From Parvibaculum sp. (GTDB lineage: Bacteria; Pseudomonadota; Alphaproteobacteria; Parvibaculales; Parvibaculaceae), in contig JAHBYL010000001.1 of NCBI GenBank assembly GCA_019635955.1, positions 1 through 64,000 of the forward strand: a DNA stretch of 64,000 bases, in the 5' to 3' direction. The position numbers were made by a program, and so were the translations under genes. Below are positions 42,003 through 52,320 of this stretch, in pieces. The first letter of the stretch is position 1; each line of letters begins with the position of its first letter. Under the pieces are notes generated by a model. It did not search any database and was not told where the DNA came from. It worked only from the letters and a program-made list of their open reading frames with translations.

Positions 42003-43397
42003 TCAGATGGGGAGGTCCGGACGGTTCGCCGCGGCGACGCCGAGCGATTTCAGCTTCCGGTGGAGGGCCGAGCGTTCCATGCCGATGAAGGCCGCCGTGC
42101 GCGAGATATTGCCGCCGAAGCGGCTGATCTGGGCCATGAGATATTCCCGCTCGAATGTCTCCCGTGCCTCGCGCAGGGGGAGCGCCATGATGTGTTCACC
42201 GCCCGAGCCGTTGACCGACATCTGCGCCGACGCCCCCACTTCCGCAGGAAGCATGTCGGCGGTTACAACGGCGGTCGGATCTCCCGAGGTGAGGATCAGC
42301 AGCCGTTCGATATTGTTGCGGAGCTGACGGACATTGCCCGGCCAGTCATGGGCCTGCAACGCCGCCATGGCGTCGTCCGACACGCGACGCGGCGGAAGGC
42401 CAGTCGCTCGCGAAATCTGCGCCATGAAATGTTCGACCAGCAGAGGAATATCCTCGCGGCGCGCTGCCAGCGGTGGAACATTGATCGGCACCACATTGAG
42501 GCGGTGATAGAGATCCTCGCGGAAGCGCCCCTTGGAAATCTCGTCGAGCAGATCGCGGCTCGAGGAGGAAACGACGCGCACGTCGACTTTCACCCGTGCG
42601 CTGCCGCCGACACGCTCGAAGGTCTGGTCGACGAGAACGCGCAAAATCTTGCTCTGCGTCTCGATGGGCATCTCCGCAACTTCATCGAGGAACAGGGTGC
42701 CGCCATGCGCCTGCTCGAAAACGCCGACCTTTCGCGGGCCCGCTGCGCTTTCTTCCGTTCCGAAGAGCTCCGCCTCCATACGCTCGGGCGCCATGTTCGC
42801 CGCGTTGAGCGCGACAAAGGCGTTCGCCACGCGCCGCGACCGCTCGTGCAGCAGGCGGGCTACGACTTCCTTGCCGGAGCCGGACGGGCCCTGGATGAGC
42901 ACACGGCTATTGGTGGGCGCCACCTTGTCCACCGTCTGCCGCACCTGGGAAAGAGCCGGAGAGATGCCGACAAGCGTCGTGTCGTCGCCGGCGCGCAGGC
43001 GCAGCTCGCTGTTCTCGCGGCGTAGCCTGTAAGCCTCGATGGCGCGGCGGACAACGAGAATGAGCCGATCGGTCTTGAACGGCTTTTCGATGAAGTCGTA
43101 GGCGCCCTTCTTGATCGCGGAGACGGCCGTTTCGATATTGCCATGGCCGCTGATTACGACAACCGGGAGATCAGGGTGACGGTCGCGCACGACATCCAGC
43201 AGCTCGAGCCCGTCGAGCTTGCTTCCCTGCAGCCAGATGTCGAGGATCAGCAAACCGGGCCGGCGCGCCTCGATGGCGGCGAGCGCCTTGTCGCTGTCGC
43301 CTGCCGTCCGCGTGTCATAGCCTTCATCGTTCAGGATGCCGGAGACGAGTTCGCGAATATCCGCTTCATCGTCGACGATCAGTATATCAGACGCCAT
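42003..43397 (-). CDS. ntrX: Response regulator NtrX
   Basis: 464 aa. The receiver domain (residues 1-120) has Asp53 as phosphoacceptor. The AAA+ domain holds the P-loop GPSGSGKE and the Walker B GTLFLDEVAEMP, and a Fis-type HTH ends the protein (NISRTAAFIGMERSALHRKL). The sigma-54 contact loop, GAFTGA in true enhancer-binding proteins, is here FGTEESAAGPRKVG, so activation with sigma-54 is unlikely. NtrX controls nitrogen, redox and envelope genes. Its start overlaps ntrY by 11 bases. Confidence 0.95.
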   Translation of the reverse strand: MASDILIVDDEADIRELVSGILNDEGYDTRTAGDSDKALAAIEARRPGLLILDIWLQGSKLDGLELLDVVRDRHPDLPVVVISGHGNIETAVSAIKKGAYDFIEKPFKTDRLILVVRRAIEAYRLRRENSELRLRAGDDTTLVGISPALSQVRQTVDKVAPTNSRVLIQGPSGSGKEVVARLLHERSRRVANAFVALNAANMAPERMEAELFGTEESAAGPRKVGVFEQAHGGTLFLDEVAEMPIETQSKILRVLVDQTFERVGGSARVKVDVRVVSSSSRDLLDEISKGRFREDLYHRLNVVPINVPPLAARREDIPLLVEHFMAQISRATGLPPRRVSDDAMAALQAHDWPGNVRQLRNNIERLLILTSGDPTAVVTADMLPAEVGASAQMSVNGSGGEHIMALPLREARETFEREYLMAQISRFGGNISRTAAFIGMERSALHRKLKSLGVAAANRPDLPI

Positions 43398-45744
43398 TTA
43401 CAGCCTCTTCGCTTGCCTTCGTGGCGGCGCTCGCGGCACTGCCGAAATTATTGTCGCCGGCCAGCCTTCTTGCGGCACGGCGTTTCGGAAAAACGAGCTT
43501 CACCCTCGCGCCGCTTTCCCAGCCTTCGCCTTGCGGCGCATCTTCGAGCAGCAACTCGCCGCCATGGTCTTCCATCACCTTGTTCACGATGGCGAGGCCG
43601 AGGCCGGTGCCCTTGGCCCGCGTCGTCATGTAAGGCTCCGTGAGACGTGACCTGTCGGCCTCGGGAAACCCGCAGCCCGAATCCGTCGCGATGATCGTTA
43701 CCTTGTCTTCCTCGTCAAACAGGCCGATGTGAATGCGTCCAATCTTCGCACCCGGCGTCGCGTGCCGCGCGGATGTCATGCCTTCCTCATCGGTCTCATC
43801 TTCCTCCGGTCCGCGTATCGCTTCGGCTGCATTCTTCAGAATGTTTGTCAGCGCCTGGCTCACCAGACGGCCGTCGCATTCGAGCGTGACAGAGCTTTCC
43901 GGCATATCGAGCTTGTAGTCGATATCGGGGTGTCCGACGCGCTGAAGGAAGACCGCCTGCCGCAGGATCTCGTTCACTTCCATTTCCTTCATGGATGCCG
44001 ATGGCATGCGCGCGAAGGAGGAGAATTCGTCCACCATCCTTCCGATATCGTTCACCTGACGGATGATCGTCTGTGTGCATTGCTCGAAGACATCCGGATC
44101 GGAGACGATCTCCTTTCCGTATTTCCGGCGGATGCGTTCTGCCGAGAGCTGGATCGGCGTCAGCGGGTTCTTGATTTCATGTGCAATGCGCCGTGCGACA
44201 TCCGCCCAGGCGGAGGTGCGCTGCGCACGCACCAGCTCGGTAATGTCGTCGAAAGTCAGCACGAAGCCACCCTGCCCTGAATCCGTCACCTCGCGGGTCG
44301 CCCGCAGATTGAGGGTGCGATCTTGCCCGGCGCGAGAAATCACGATCTGCGCCTGCGCCGTGCGCTCGGGATGAGCGCGCGAGTCCTCCGCAGCGGCAGC
44401 CATTTCGGGAATCGCAGATTCCAGCATCCGGCCCACAAGCTGCGATTCCGTCTGACCGAAAAAACGCAAGGCGGCGCGGTTTGCATGGGTGATCCGGCCT
44501 TCATTGTCGAGGCCGAGCACGCCGGCGCTGACACCGGAGAGCACTGCTTCCGTGAATTGCCGGCGTTCATCGAGCTGGTGGTTTGCCTCGATCAGGTCGT
44601 TCCGCTGACTTTCGATCTGACTGGTCATGCGGTTGAAGGCTCCGCTCAGCATATCGAGCTCGTCTCCCGTCCCGCCGACAGGCACGCGCGCGCGCAAATC
44701 GCCAAGACTGACGCGCTCGGCCGCCCCGACGAGCCGGGAGATCGGATCGACGATGCGATTTGCCGCCCAGAGACCGAGCCAGATCGCGGCGAGAAGCGTG
44801 ATCAGCGCGACCGTCACGTAGATCAGCGCGAAAGTGACCTGGAACTGATTGCGGCGGCTTTCGAGGTTTTCGTACTCGCTGACGGCTGCTCGCGTTTCCG
44901 CCAGATGCTCGAGCACCTGCGCATCCACAAGCCGGGCAACGTAAAGGAACGTCCCTTCCAGGGAAGGAAGTGCCACCAGCGCGCGGATCTGGTTGTGATC
45001 CTCGACGACGAAGAGCGCTACATCGTTCGCGCGAGCCGTGTCGAAATAGCGCGTTTCCGGCATGCCCACGTCTACACTGCCCCGGGCCTTTGCAAGGATG
45101 CGCCCATCCGCGCGGATCAGATAGGCGGCGTGAAGTGAGCGCACGCGCATCTGGCCGTTGAACAGAGTCATGAAATAGGCAGGGTTGCTGTCCAGAAGTT
45201 CGGACTCGCGGTTGATGTCCGTCGCCATGGCGAGCGTGTCGGCGCGCAGCACCTGCCTGTGTTCATTGAGATAGGCGGCGGCGACCGTCTCGGCATTCGA
45301 GATGATGGTCTGGGCTCGGTCGCCGAACCAGGTATCGAGGCCTCGATTGAGCGTCACGGCGGCGAAAACGGCCACAATGATCGCCGGCATGACGGCGACG
45401 ATGGCAAAGAGCGTCACCAGCCGGGCGTGGAGCTTGGCACCTGCCGTGCCGCTCACCCGCGCCAGAATGATCCGGATGACCCGCCAGAAGATGAGCCCGA
45501 CCAGCACCAGGACGATGGCCAGGTTTGCGAGCAGGAGGGAAATGACCAGGCCGCGCGTGGGCGAGAACGGCGTCAGGCCCGTCAGCAGCATATAGGTGAA
45601 CGACCCGAGGCAGATCGCGGCCACGACCAGACCGATCGACAAGGCAGCCGAGAAGCCCCGGTGGCTGAACATCCGCCACAGCCGGCTTTCCCAGCGAGCC
45701 GCCCGGCCTTGCCGGAGCTCATTCAATTGATCTGTCGGTACCAT
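43387..45744 (-). CDS. ntrY: Sensor histidine kinase NtrY
   Basis: 785 aa. Three membrane segments lie in the first 130 residues, followed by a periplasmic region and another membrane segment near residue 315. A HAMP domain (ANRIVDPISRLVGAAERVS) and a PAS domain follow. The H-box [20 protein letters not shown] carries the phosphorylated histidine, and the ATPase domain holds TDSGCGFP and GTGLGLAIV. The ATG at 45744 follows AGGGACTGGC; the GTG 15 codons upstream is less likely. It phosphorylates NtrX, encoded next. Confidence 0.95.
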   Translation of the reverse strand: MVPTDQLNELRQGRAARWESRLWRMFSHRGFSAALSIGLVVAAICLGSFTYMLLTGLTPFSPTRGLVISLLLANLAIVLVLVGLIFWRVIRIILARVSGTAGAKLHARLVTLFAIVAVMPAIIVAVFAAVTLNRGLDTWFGDRAQTIISNAETVAAAYLNEHRQVLRADTLAMATDINRESELLDSNPAYFMTLFNGQMRVRSLHAAYLIRADGRILAKARGSVDVGMPETRYFDTARANDVALFVVEDHNQIRALVALPSLEGTFLYVARLVDAQVLEHLAETRAAVSEYENLESRRNQFQVTFALIYVTVALITLLAAIWLGLWAANRIVDPISRLVGAAERVSLGDLRARVPVGGTGDELDMLSGAFNRMTSQIESQRNDLIEANHQLDERRQFTEAVLSGVSAGVLGLDNEGRITHANRAALRFFGQTESQLVGRMLESAIPEMAAAAEDSRAHPERTAQAQIVISRAGQDRTLNLRATREVTDSGQGGFVLTFDDITELVRAQRTSAWADVARRIAHEIKNPLTPIQLSAERIRRKYGKEIVSDPDVFEQCTQTIIRQVNDIGRMVDEFSSFARMPSASMKEMEVNEILRQAVFLQRVGHPDIDYKLDMPESSVTLECDGRLVSQALTNILKNAAEAIRGPEEDETDEEGMTSARHATPGAKIGRIHIGLFDEEDKVTIIATDSGCGFPEADRSRLTEPYMTTRAKGTGLGLAIVNKVMEDHGGELLLEDAPQGEGWESGARVKLVFPKRRAARRLAGDNNFGSAASAATKASEEAVNGV

Positions 45745-45944
45745 GCCAGTCCCTGCGCGGCCGGGACACTGCCTGCATTGAACGGGCACCGGGGGATAAC
45801 ATCTACCGCCCTACCTGTGCCCGATACGCCACGCCGCCTTTCGGCAGCGCGCATTTTGCAACTGTCGGCGATACCGATCAACAACAATGTTGCGCGTTTA
45901 CATCACCGTCATATGACAGAGAAAAACCGAAATTTCATCTTTTG

Positions 45945-45962
45945 GGCCTCTCACTTGAGGCC
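45945..45962. other. Stem-loop at the ntrC stop codon
   Basis: GGCCTC and GAGGCC flank six bases that include the ntrC stop codon. No T tract follows in the minus direction, so it may stall exonucleases rather than terminate. The 200 bases to ntrY hold no gene. Confidence 0.3.
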
Positions 45963-47393
45963 ACGGATTACCTGAATATCGAGTTCCCTGATCTTCTTGC
46001 GCAGCGTGTTGCGATTGATGCCCAGGAGATGCGCCGCCTTGATCTGGTTTCCTCTTGTCGCAGCGAGGCTCATGCTGAAAAGCGGCCTTTCCACTTCCCG
46101 CAACAGCCGGTCGTAAAGGCCGGGGGGCGGCAGGTCGTCGCCATGGGCGGCAAAGATACGATTCAGTGTCCGCTCGACCGAGACGGAAAGAGGCTCGTCG
46201 GCGGCCGCCTGTTCCGCCGGCCTGCCGAAATCGGGCTCGGCCAGTTCCGTCTCGAGAATGGAGGCACCGATCGTTTCTTCTGTATAAAGCGCGGCAAGAC
46301 GGCGCACGAGATTCTCGAGTTCGCGGACGTTGCCCGGCCAGCGATACCGCTTCAGCAGTTCCATGCCTTCGGCGTCGATGGTCTTCGGCGGCAGGCCTTC
46401 ATCCTCGGCCTGGCCGAGGAAGTGGCGGACGAGATCTGGAATATCCTCAGAACGCTCGCGCAGCGGCGGAAGGCGGATCGGCACCACATTGAGGCGGAAG
46501 AACAGATCTTCCCGGAACAGCCCCTGATTGATGAGCTGCCGCAGGTCGCGGTTCGTGGCCGCCACGATGCGCACGTCTGTCTTGATCGGGGTACGTCCGC
46601 CGACCGTTGTGTATTCGCCTTGCTGCAGCACACGCAGCAGCCTTGTCTGCGCCTCCATCGGCATGTCGCCGATTTCATCGAGGAAGAGTGTGCCGCCTTC
46701 CGCCTGTTCGAAGCGGCCTGTGGCGCGCTGGCTTGCTCCCGTAAAAGCGCCCTTCTCGTGACCGAAGAGTTCGCTTTCAATCAATTCGCGGGGGATTGCC
46801 GCCATGTTGACTGCGACGAAGGGACCGTTCCGCCGACGGCCGTAATCATGCAGTGCCCGGGCGACGAGTTCCTTGCCGGTGCCGCTTTCACCCGAGATCA
46901 TCACCGTGAGGTCGGTCTGCATTAGCCGCGCGAGAACGCGGTAGATATCCTGCATGGCCGGCGAACGGCCGATCAGCGGAATCTTCTCGTCTTCCTCCGG
47001 TTGCTGCCTCGCGATGGCGGGCTCCCGCGGCGCCGTCATGGCGCGGTCGACGACGCGGATCAGCTCATTGAGGTCGAAGGGTTTCGGCAGATACTCATAG
47101 GCACCCCGCTCCGCCGCGGTGATCGCCGTTTTCAGAGTGTTCTGCGCACTCATCACCATGATCGGAAGTTCGGGCCGTGCGCGCTTGATGCGCGGGATCA
47201 GGTCGAAGGCATTTTCGTCCGGCATCACGACGTCCGTGATGATGAGATCGCCCTCGCCCTGGCTTACCCAGCGCCAGAGCGTCGCTGCGTTACCCGTCGA
47301 GCGCACTTCATACCCGACGCGACCAAGCGCCTGATTGAGAACGGTCCTGATTGCCGCGTCGTCATCCGCGAGAAGAATGGTTCCGCTAGCCAT
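45951..47393 (-). CDS. ntrC: Nitrogen regulator NtrC
   Basis: 480 aa. The receiver domain has phosphoacceptor Asp54. The AAA+ domain has GESGTGKE and an intact [11 protein letters not shown] sigma-54 contact loop, and Walker [13 protein letters not shown]. The C-terminal Fis-type HTH reads [20 protein letters not shown]. It activates sigma-54 promoters of nitrogen assimilation genes when phosphorylated by NtrB. Its start overlaps the ntrB stop by eight bases. Confidence 0.96.
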   Translation of the reverse strand: MASGTILLADDDAAIRTVLNQALGRVGYEVRSTGNAATLWRWVSQGEGDLIITDVVMPDENAFDLIPRIKRARPELPIMVMSAQNTLKTAITAAERGAYEYLPKPFDLNELIRVVDRAMTAPREPAIARQQPEEDEKIPLIGRSPAMQDIYRVLARLMQTDLTVMISGESGTGKELVARALHDYGRRRNGPFVAVNMAAIPRELIESELFGHEKGAFTGASQRATGRFEQAEGGTLFLDEIGDMPMEAQTRLLRVLQQGEYTTVGGRTPIKTDVRIVAATNRDLRQLINQGLFREDLFFRLNVVPIRLPPLRERSEDIPDLVRHFLGQAEDEGLPPKTIDAEGMELLKRYRWPGNVRELENLVRRLAALYTEETIGASILETELAEPDFGRPAEQAAADEPLSVSVERTLNRIFAAHGDDLPPPGLYDRLLREVERPLFSMSLAATRGNQIKAAHLLGINRNTLRKKIRELDIQVIRGLK

Positions 47394-48546
47394 TGGCCTC
47401 TCCTGTTACCTGCCGCATTGCCTGCGCCCTGGCGCCATGTCCCACGGTTGCGCCCGTATGCATGGGCAGCAGCACGCGGAAAATCGTTTTACGGGGAAGA
47501 CTCTCGCATTCGACGATGCCGCCGTGGTCGCCGATGATCTTGGCGACAAGCGCGAGGCCGAGACCCGTGCCGGATGTCTTCGTCGTCACGAAGGGATCGA
47601 AGAGGTGTTCCATGAGATCGGCCGGGACACCCGGACCGTCGTCGATCACGCAGATTTCGAGGGGAAGACTCACGCGGTCGCGGCTCCCTGGCATGGAAAG
47701 ACGCACGCCCGGCCGGTACGCCGTCGTCAGGACGATTTCGCCGTCGCCGCCGCCGATTGCCTCCGCCGCATTCTTCACGAGATTGAGAAACACCTGAATG
47801 AGCTGATCCTTGTCGCCCAGCACCGGAGGAAGCGAAGGGTCGTATTCCTCGAGGATGCGAATGTTCTTTGCAAATCCCGTCGTGGCGAGCTGCTTCACAT
47901 GGCCAAGGACGAGATGAATATTCACCGGCTCGCGCGGCACGGGCCGCTCGTCGGAGAAGACTTCCATCCGGTCCACAAGCTTGCAGATGCGGTCGGTCTC
48001 GTCGCAGATGAGGCGCGTAAGCGTCTTGTCTTCGGGCGAGCCCGACAGTTCCAGAAGCTGCGCCGCTCCGCGAATGCCCGATAGGGGGTTCTTGATCTCG
48101 TGCGCAAGTATCGCCGCCATGCCCGTAACGGAGCGGGCAGCGCCACGATGCGTAAGCTGCCGGTCCATCTTCTGTGCCATGGTACGCACCTGCAGCTGCA
48201 GCAGGACATGCCCCGGATATTCGACCAGAGGCGTCACCTGAATATCGACCTGGCGGTCGCCAATGCGCGGTGTACCGAGCTCGACGCCATATTCGTTGAC
48301 GGAGACGCCGCGCTCAAAGACCTGGTCGATAAGAGCAAGAACGGGACTTCCGAAAGCCACCACATCACTCATCGAATGCCCAAGCAGCATCGCTGAACTT
48401 GCGGCAAAAAACTCCTGTGCGCTGTCGTTCACGTATTCGATGCGCTTGTCGCGATCGATCAGCATGACCGGGTGAGGCATCGATTTCAGGATGACGCTCG
48501 CTTCGGGCGGTCCGCCGGAGCCAATGGAACGAACGGCCTGCGACAT
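47386..48546 (-). CDS. ntrB: Nitrogen sensor kinase NtrB (GlnL)
   Basis: 386 aa. An N-terminal PAS domain ([24 protein letters not shown]) is followed by the H-box [20 protein letters not shown] and an ATPase domain with DDGPGVP and [12 protein letters not shown]. Soluble; controlled by PII protein. The ATG at 48546 overlaps the dusB stop (TGATG), giving the order dusB-ntrB-ntrC usual in alphaproteobacteria. Confidence 0.96.
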   Translation of the reverse strand: MSQAVRSIGSGGPPEASVILKSMPHPVMLIDRDKRIEYVNDSAQEFFAASSAMLLGHSMSDVVAFGSPVLALIDQVFERGVSVNEYGVELGTPRIGDRQVDIQVTPLVEYPGHVLLQLQVRTMAQKMDRQLTHRGAARSVTGMAAILAHEIKNPLSGIRGAAQLLELSGSPEDKTLTRLICDETDRICKLVDRMEVFSDERPVPREPVNIHLVLGHVKQLATTGFAKNIRILEEYDPSLPPVLGDKDQLIQVFLNLVKNAAEAIGGGDGEIVLTTAYRPGVRLSMPGSRDRVSLPLEICVIDDGPGVPADLMEHLFDPFVTTKTSGTGLGLALVAKIIGDHGGIVECESLPRKTIFRVLLPMHTGATVGHGARAQAMRQVTGEANG

Positions 48547-49613
48547 CACGCAGCCTCCTTGTTCTTCGATTTTTGAGCGGGGTCGGTACGAGCGGCCAGA
48601 TCGTAGAATGCGGCAAGGCGCGACAACACCGCCGCCGGATTGTCCAAGCGTACGATCTCGCGCTTCGCTTCCATTGCTTCTTCGGGAAAGCGGCGCGATG
48701 CATCTTCGAGATACCAGACGAGGTGCTTGCGTGCGACGCGGAGACCGAGACCTTCGCCGTAGTGCCCGATCATGTCGCGGTAATGCGTGGCTGCGATTTC
48801 GCCCTGCTCTTCCCACGAGGGCGGTGCGAGCTTTTCACCCGTCGCAAGGTAATGCGCGACCTGGGCGAGGAACCAAGGACGTCCCTGCGCGCCGCGGCCG
48901 ATCATCACCGCATCTGCACCGCTCGCATCGAGGATCGCGCGGGCATCTTCCTCGCTCGTCACATCGCCATTCGCGACGACGGGAATCGACACCACCTTCT
49001 TTACCTCGGAAATGAAATTCCAGTCCGCCCTGCCCTTGTAGAACTGGCAGCGGGTACGACCATGGACCGTGACCATCTTCACCCCGGCAGCCTCGGCACG
49101 GGCGGCAAGTTCCGGCGCATTCCGCTTCATCTCGTCCCAGCCGGTACGCATCTTCAGCGTCACGGGCAGCTCGACGGCACCGACCGTGGCCTCGATCAAA
49201 CTCAATGCATGGTCGAGATCGCGCATCAAGGCGGAGCCAGACAGGCCGGTCGTAACCTGCTTGGCGGGACACCCCATGTTGATATCGATGATGTCCGCGC
49301 CGGCAGCTGCCGCGACCCTTGCCCCCTCAGCCATCCAGCGCGCCTCGCGGCCCGCGAGCTGGATCGAGAGCGGCCTGAACTCACCGGCACCCGCTGCCCG
49401 GCGCACGACATCGGGACGAGCGCGGACCAGTTCATCGCTCGCGACCATTTCCGACACGACGAGACCGGCTCCGAGGCGATGGGCGGCACGGCGGAAAGGC
49501 AGGTCTGTCACGCCGGCCATGGGAGCCAGCAGGACCGGGTTTGCGAGAAGGTGTGGGCCGATTGAGATGGTCAAACTTTGGGCACCGAATAAAACTGCAC
49601 AAATTTTGCCCAA
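48546..49613 (-). CDS. dusB: tRNA-dihydrouridine synthase DusB
   Basis: 355 aa FMN TIM-barrel. [22 protein letters not shown] opens the fold; [20 protein letters not shown] contains the catalytic cysteine; [12 protein letters not shown] and [12 protein letters not shown] bind FMN and tRNA. It reduces uridines in tRNA D-loops. The start is uncertain: TTG 49613 lies within a short A/T-rich leader, while TTG 49574 would begin just before the conserved [14 protein letters not shown]. It precedes ntrB with a 1-base overlap. Confidence 0.93.
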   Translation of the reverse strand: MGKICAVLFGAQSLTISIGPHLLANPVLLAPMAGVTDLPFRRAAHRLGAGLVVSEMVASDELVRARPDVVRRAAGAGEFRPLSIQLAGREARWMAEGARVAAAAGADIIDINMGCPAKQVTTGLSGSALMRDLDHALSLIEATVGAVELPVTLKMRTGWDEMKRNAPELAARAEAAGVKMVTVHGRTRCQFYKGRADWNFISEVKKVVSIPVVANGDVTSEEDARAILDASGADAVMIGRGAQGRPWFLAQVAHYLATGEKLAPPSWEEQGEIAATHYRDMIGHYGEGLGLRVARKHLVWYLEDASRRFPEEAMEAKREIVRLDNPAAVLSRLAAFYDLAARTDPAQKSKNKEAA

Positions 49614-49686
49614 TTTAGCCGGTGCCTAAAGTTTCGGCAAGCCAATTCGCTTGCGCAGTTCAAGCCGGGGTGCGAAACGAGCGGAT

Positions 49687-50838
49687 ATGAAAGTCGCCGC
49701 TCTCATCGTGGCGGCCGGCCGCGGCAGCCGCGCGGGACCGGGCGCACCAAAGCAATTCCGCCTCCTGTCCGGCGAACCGGTGCTTCGCCGGACTATCTCC
49801 GCTTTCACGCAGCACCCGTCCATTTCCACCGTTCTTACGGTCATTCACCCCGAAGACCGGGCGGCCTATGACGCCGCTGCCCAAGGTCTGGCGAAGCTCC
49901 GGCCGCCCGTTTCGGGCGGCGCGATCCGGCAGGCGTCCGTACTGGCGGGCCTCGAGGCCCTGGCCGCCGGAGACACCCCCGATCTCGTCCTTATCCATGA
50001 CGGCGCCCGGCCCTTCATCTCGGCCAGACTGATCTCCGCCTGCATCGAGGCGCTCGGCTCACATGCGGGCGTCCTCGCCGCTCTTGCCGTCACCGATACG
50101 GTGCGGCGGGGCGCGAACGGCCTTGCTGGGGAAACCGTGCCGCGCGACGGGCTCTGGCGCGCGCAGACGCCCCAGGCCTTCCGCTTCGCCGCGATCCTGG
50201 AGGCACATCGGGCCGCATTGGGCAGCGAGTATACTGACGACGTGGCCGTTGCCGCCGCAGCCGGGATTTCGGTGGCGCTGGTCGAGGGCGATGAGGACAA
50301 TTTCAAGATCACGAGTGCGGCGGATATCGAGCGGGCGGAACGGATGCTGGCGCAAGGCGGCGAAACAAGAACCGGTATGGGCTACGACGTTCATCGCTTC
50401 GGCCCGGGCGACCATGTCTGGCTCTGCGGCGTGAAGGTACCGCATGTAGCCGGACTCGAGGGTCATTCGGACGCCGATGTCGGCCTCCACGCGCTCACCG
50501 ATGCGCTTCTCGGCGCGATCGGCGCCGGCGATATCGGCAAGCATTTCCCGCCCAGCGACCCGCAATGGAAGGGTACTTCTTCCGACCGCTTTCTCGCTCA
50601 TGCCGCAGGCCTCGTGCGCGAGGCGGGCGCCATCATTTCCAATGCGGATGTAACGCTTGTCTGCGAAGCACCGAAAATCTCTCCGCATACGGAAGCCATG
50701 CGCCAGCGCATCGCCGGGATTCTCTCAATCGATGTGTCCCGCGTCAGCGTCAAGGCAACGACGACCGAGGGCCTTGGATTCACTGGCCGCCGCGAAGGCA
50801 TCGCGGCGCAAGCCATCGCAACGCTTCGTTTCGGATAG
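49687..50838 (+). CDS. ispDF: Bifunctional IspD/IspF (MEP isoprenoid pathway)
   Basis: 383 aa fusion. Residues 1-225 are IspD, the CDP-ME synthase ([20 protein letters not shown], the CTP loop). Residues 228-383 are IspF, MEcPP synthase ([20 protein letters not shown], the zinc aspartate/histidine, and [20 protein letters not shown]). Fusion of the two is common in alphaproteobacteria. It feeds isoprenoid synthesis from MEP. The ATG at 49687 puts the CTP loop at residue 8. Four bases separate it from pgpA. Confidence 0.96.
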   Translation: MKVAALIVAAGRGSRAGPGAPKQFRLLSGEPVLRRTISAFTQHPSISTVLTVIHPEDRAAYDAAAQGLAKLRPPVSGGAIRQASVLAGLEALAAGDTPDLVLIHDGARPFISARLISACIEALGSHAGVLAALAVTDTVRRGANGLAGETVPRDGLWRAQTPQAFRFAAILEAHRAALGSEYTDDVAVAAAAGISVALVEGDEDNFKITSAADIERAERMLAQGGETRTGMGYDVHRFGPGDHVWLCGVKVPHVAGLEGHSDADVGLHALTDALLGAIGAGDIGKHFPPSDPQWKGTSSDRFLAHAAGLVREAGAIISNADVTLVCEAPKISPHTEAMRQRIAGILSIDVSRVSVKATTTEGLGFTGRREGIAAQAIATLRFG

Positions 50839-50841
50839 ACC

Positions 50842-51342
50842 ATGGCTCGCCTTACGCCCCTTCCCGCTCCGCTCCGCCTGCATCAACCGGCCGCATGGCT
50901 TGCTACCTGGTTCGGGTCCGGCCTACTTCGTCCCGCACCGGGCACATGGGGAACGCTTGCGGCCATTCCCTTCGCCTTAGGGCTCTACTACGCAGGCGGC
51001 CCGTTGCTGCTTCTCATGGCGGCGGCCGGTCTTTTTGTGGCGGGCATACCGGTCGCCACCGCCTATTGCCGCGCCGCAGAGCGGGACGATGCCTCCGAGG
51101 TCGTTGTCGACGAGGTCGTAGCGATCTGGCTCGTCCTCGTGGCGCTACCCATAACGCCTCTCGCGTGGATATCCGCCTTCTTTCTCTTTCGCTTCTTCGA
51201 CATTCTGAAGCCCTGGCCCATTCGAGTGATCGAGCGGCGCTTCAAGGGCGGCTTCGGGGTGATGATCGACGATATATTCGCCGCGCTTCTTGCCGTTGCA
51301 GCCTGGTATCTCCTGTATTTCCTCTGGATGATCATCGCATGA
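50842..51342 (+). CDS. pgpA: Phosphatidylglycerophosphatase A
   Basis: 166 aa inner-membrane protein with about four hydrophobic segments. GSGLLRPAPGTWGTLAAIP and DDASEVVVDEVVAIWLVL match the PgpA motifs, and FFDILKPWPIRVIERRFKGGFGVMIDDI the conserved C-terminal part with its acidic DD. It dephosphorylates phosphatidylglycerophosphate to phosphatidylglycerol. The stop overlaps the next ATG by four bases (ATGA). Confidence 0.94.
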   Translation: MARLTPLPAPLRLHQPAAWLATWFGSGLLRPAPGTWGTLAAIPFALGLYYAGGPLLLLMAAAGLFVAGIPVATAYCRAAERDDASEVVVDEVVAIWLVLVALPITPLAWISAFFLFRFFDILKPWPIRVIERRFKGGFGVMIDDIFAALLAVAAWYLLYFLWMIIA

Positions 51343-51833
51343 GCATGTTTCCCCGCCGCCTCGTTCATCTTGCCGAACTCACGCTTGCCGATGCGCGGGA
51401 AGCGAAGCTCAAGCTCGTAACGGCTGAGAGCTGCACGGGCGGCCTCATCGCGGGGCTACTCACGGAGATCGCCGGCTCTTCCGATGTGGTGGAACGGGGA
51501 TTCGTCGTTTACTCGAATGAAGCGAAGCGCGACATGCTCGGCGTGCCGGGCGACCTCATTGCGGATTTCGGCGCGGTGTCGGAGCCGGTCGCGCGCTCGA
51601 TGGCGGAAGGTGCGCTGAAGAATTCACGTGCGCATATCTCCGTTTCCGTGACGGGCATTGCAGGCCCGGGCGGCGGCACGCCGATGAAGCCCGTCGGGCT
51701 CGTCCATTTCGGCGCAGCACGGGCCGGCCGAAGCATCCTTCACGAGATGCAGCTCTTCGGCGATGTCGGGCGCGAGGAGATAAGGCTCAAGGCGGTCGAG
51801 ACCGCGCTTAATCTTGTGCGGCGGATGATCTAG
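51339..51833 (+). CDS. CinA family nicotinamide-nucleotide amidohydrolase (PncC domain)
   Basis: 164 aa, the single C-terminal CinA domain only. LVTAESCTGGLIAGLLTEIAGSS holds the catalytic serine region and VSVTGIAGPGGGTPMKPVGLVHFG the strand motif of PncC. It deamidates NMN in pyridine nucleotide recycling. It is translationally coupled to pgpA. Its last 26 bases overlap the end of the convergent ratA gene. Confidence 0.92.
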   Translation: MSMFPRRLVHLAELTLADAREAKLKLVTAESCTGGLIAGLLTEIAGSSDVVERGFVVYSNEAKRDMLGVPGDLIADFGAVSEPVARSMAEGALKNSRAHISVSVTGIAGPGGGTPMKPVGLVHFGAARAGRSILHEMQLFGDVGREEIRLKAVETALNLVRRMI

Positions 51834-52314
51834 CGAGTTCCGAGGCGTCATCCGCCTTGCGGCCCGGTTTCCCGTAGAGCGTATCCGCACGGTCGATGAA
51901 GGCCTGCATCATCCGTGCGAAGGCCTTCGCGAAAACGGTGCCGATCATTTTCTGCAGCATCGCGCTGCGGAATTCGAAATCGATGAAGAAATGGATGCGG
52001 GTGCCGCCGTCCGGCAGCGCTTCAAACTGCCATTTGTTGTGCAGATACTTGAAAGGGCCCTGCACATAGGCGACGTCGATGAGCCGGGCCTGACGGTCGA
52101 GCGTCACGCGGCTGGTGAACTGTTCCCGGAAAACCTTGTAAGACACGATGAGATCGGCCAGCAATACCTCGTTCGCGCCCTCGCGCTCGCGGCGGCGGAT
52201 GCGCGCGCCGTTGCACCATGGCAGGAATTCCGGGTAGCGGTCGATCGCCGCCACGAGTTCGAACATGTCGTCGGCCGCGTAGGGCACGTCGCGGGTTTGC
52301 TCGAGCGGCAGCAT
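51808..52314 (-). CDS. RatA/COQ10-like ubiquinone-binding START domain protein
   Basis: 168 aa. The START-like fold begins QTRDVPYAADDMFELVAAIDRYPEFLPWC and continues SYKVFREQFTSRVTLDRQ, then INF-type strands FFIDFEFRSAMLQKMIGTVF. These match Coq10/RatA proteins, which bind coenzyme Q for respiration; the E. coli homologue was named for a ribosome-association effect. It lies six bases downstream of lipA, the conserved alphaproteobacterial partner. The C-terminal 26 bases overlap the convergent cinA gene. Confidence 0.9.
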   Translation of the reverse strand: MLPLEQTRDVPYAADDMFELVAAIDRYPEFLPWCNGARIRRREREGANEVLLADLIVSYKVFREQFTSRVTLDRQARLIDVAYVQGPFKYLHNKWQFEALPDGGTRIHFFIDFEFRSAMLQKMIGTVFAKAFARMMQAFIDRADTLYGKPGRKADDASELARSSAAQD

Positions 52315-52320
52315 GAAAGC

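Noticed and set aside
41208-43025. Open frame of 605 codons on the plus strand across trkA and ntrX
   Set aside because: It runs across two real genes on the other strand and has no recognisable motif; a GC-driven shadow.
45790-45950. Sigma-54 promoter in the gap before ntrY
   Set aside because: No TGGCAC-N5-TTGC-like pair could be found on the minus strand by eye.
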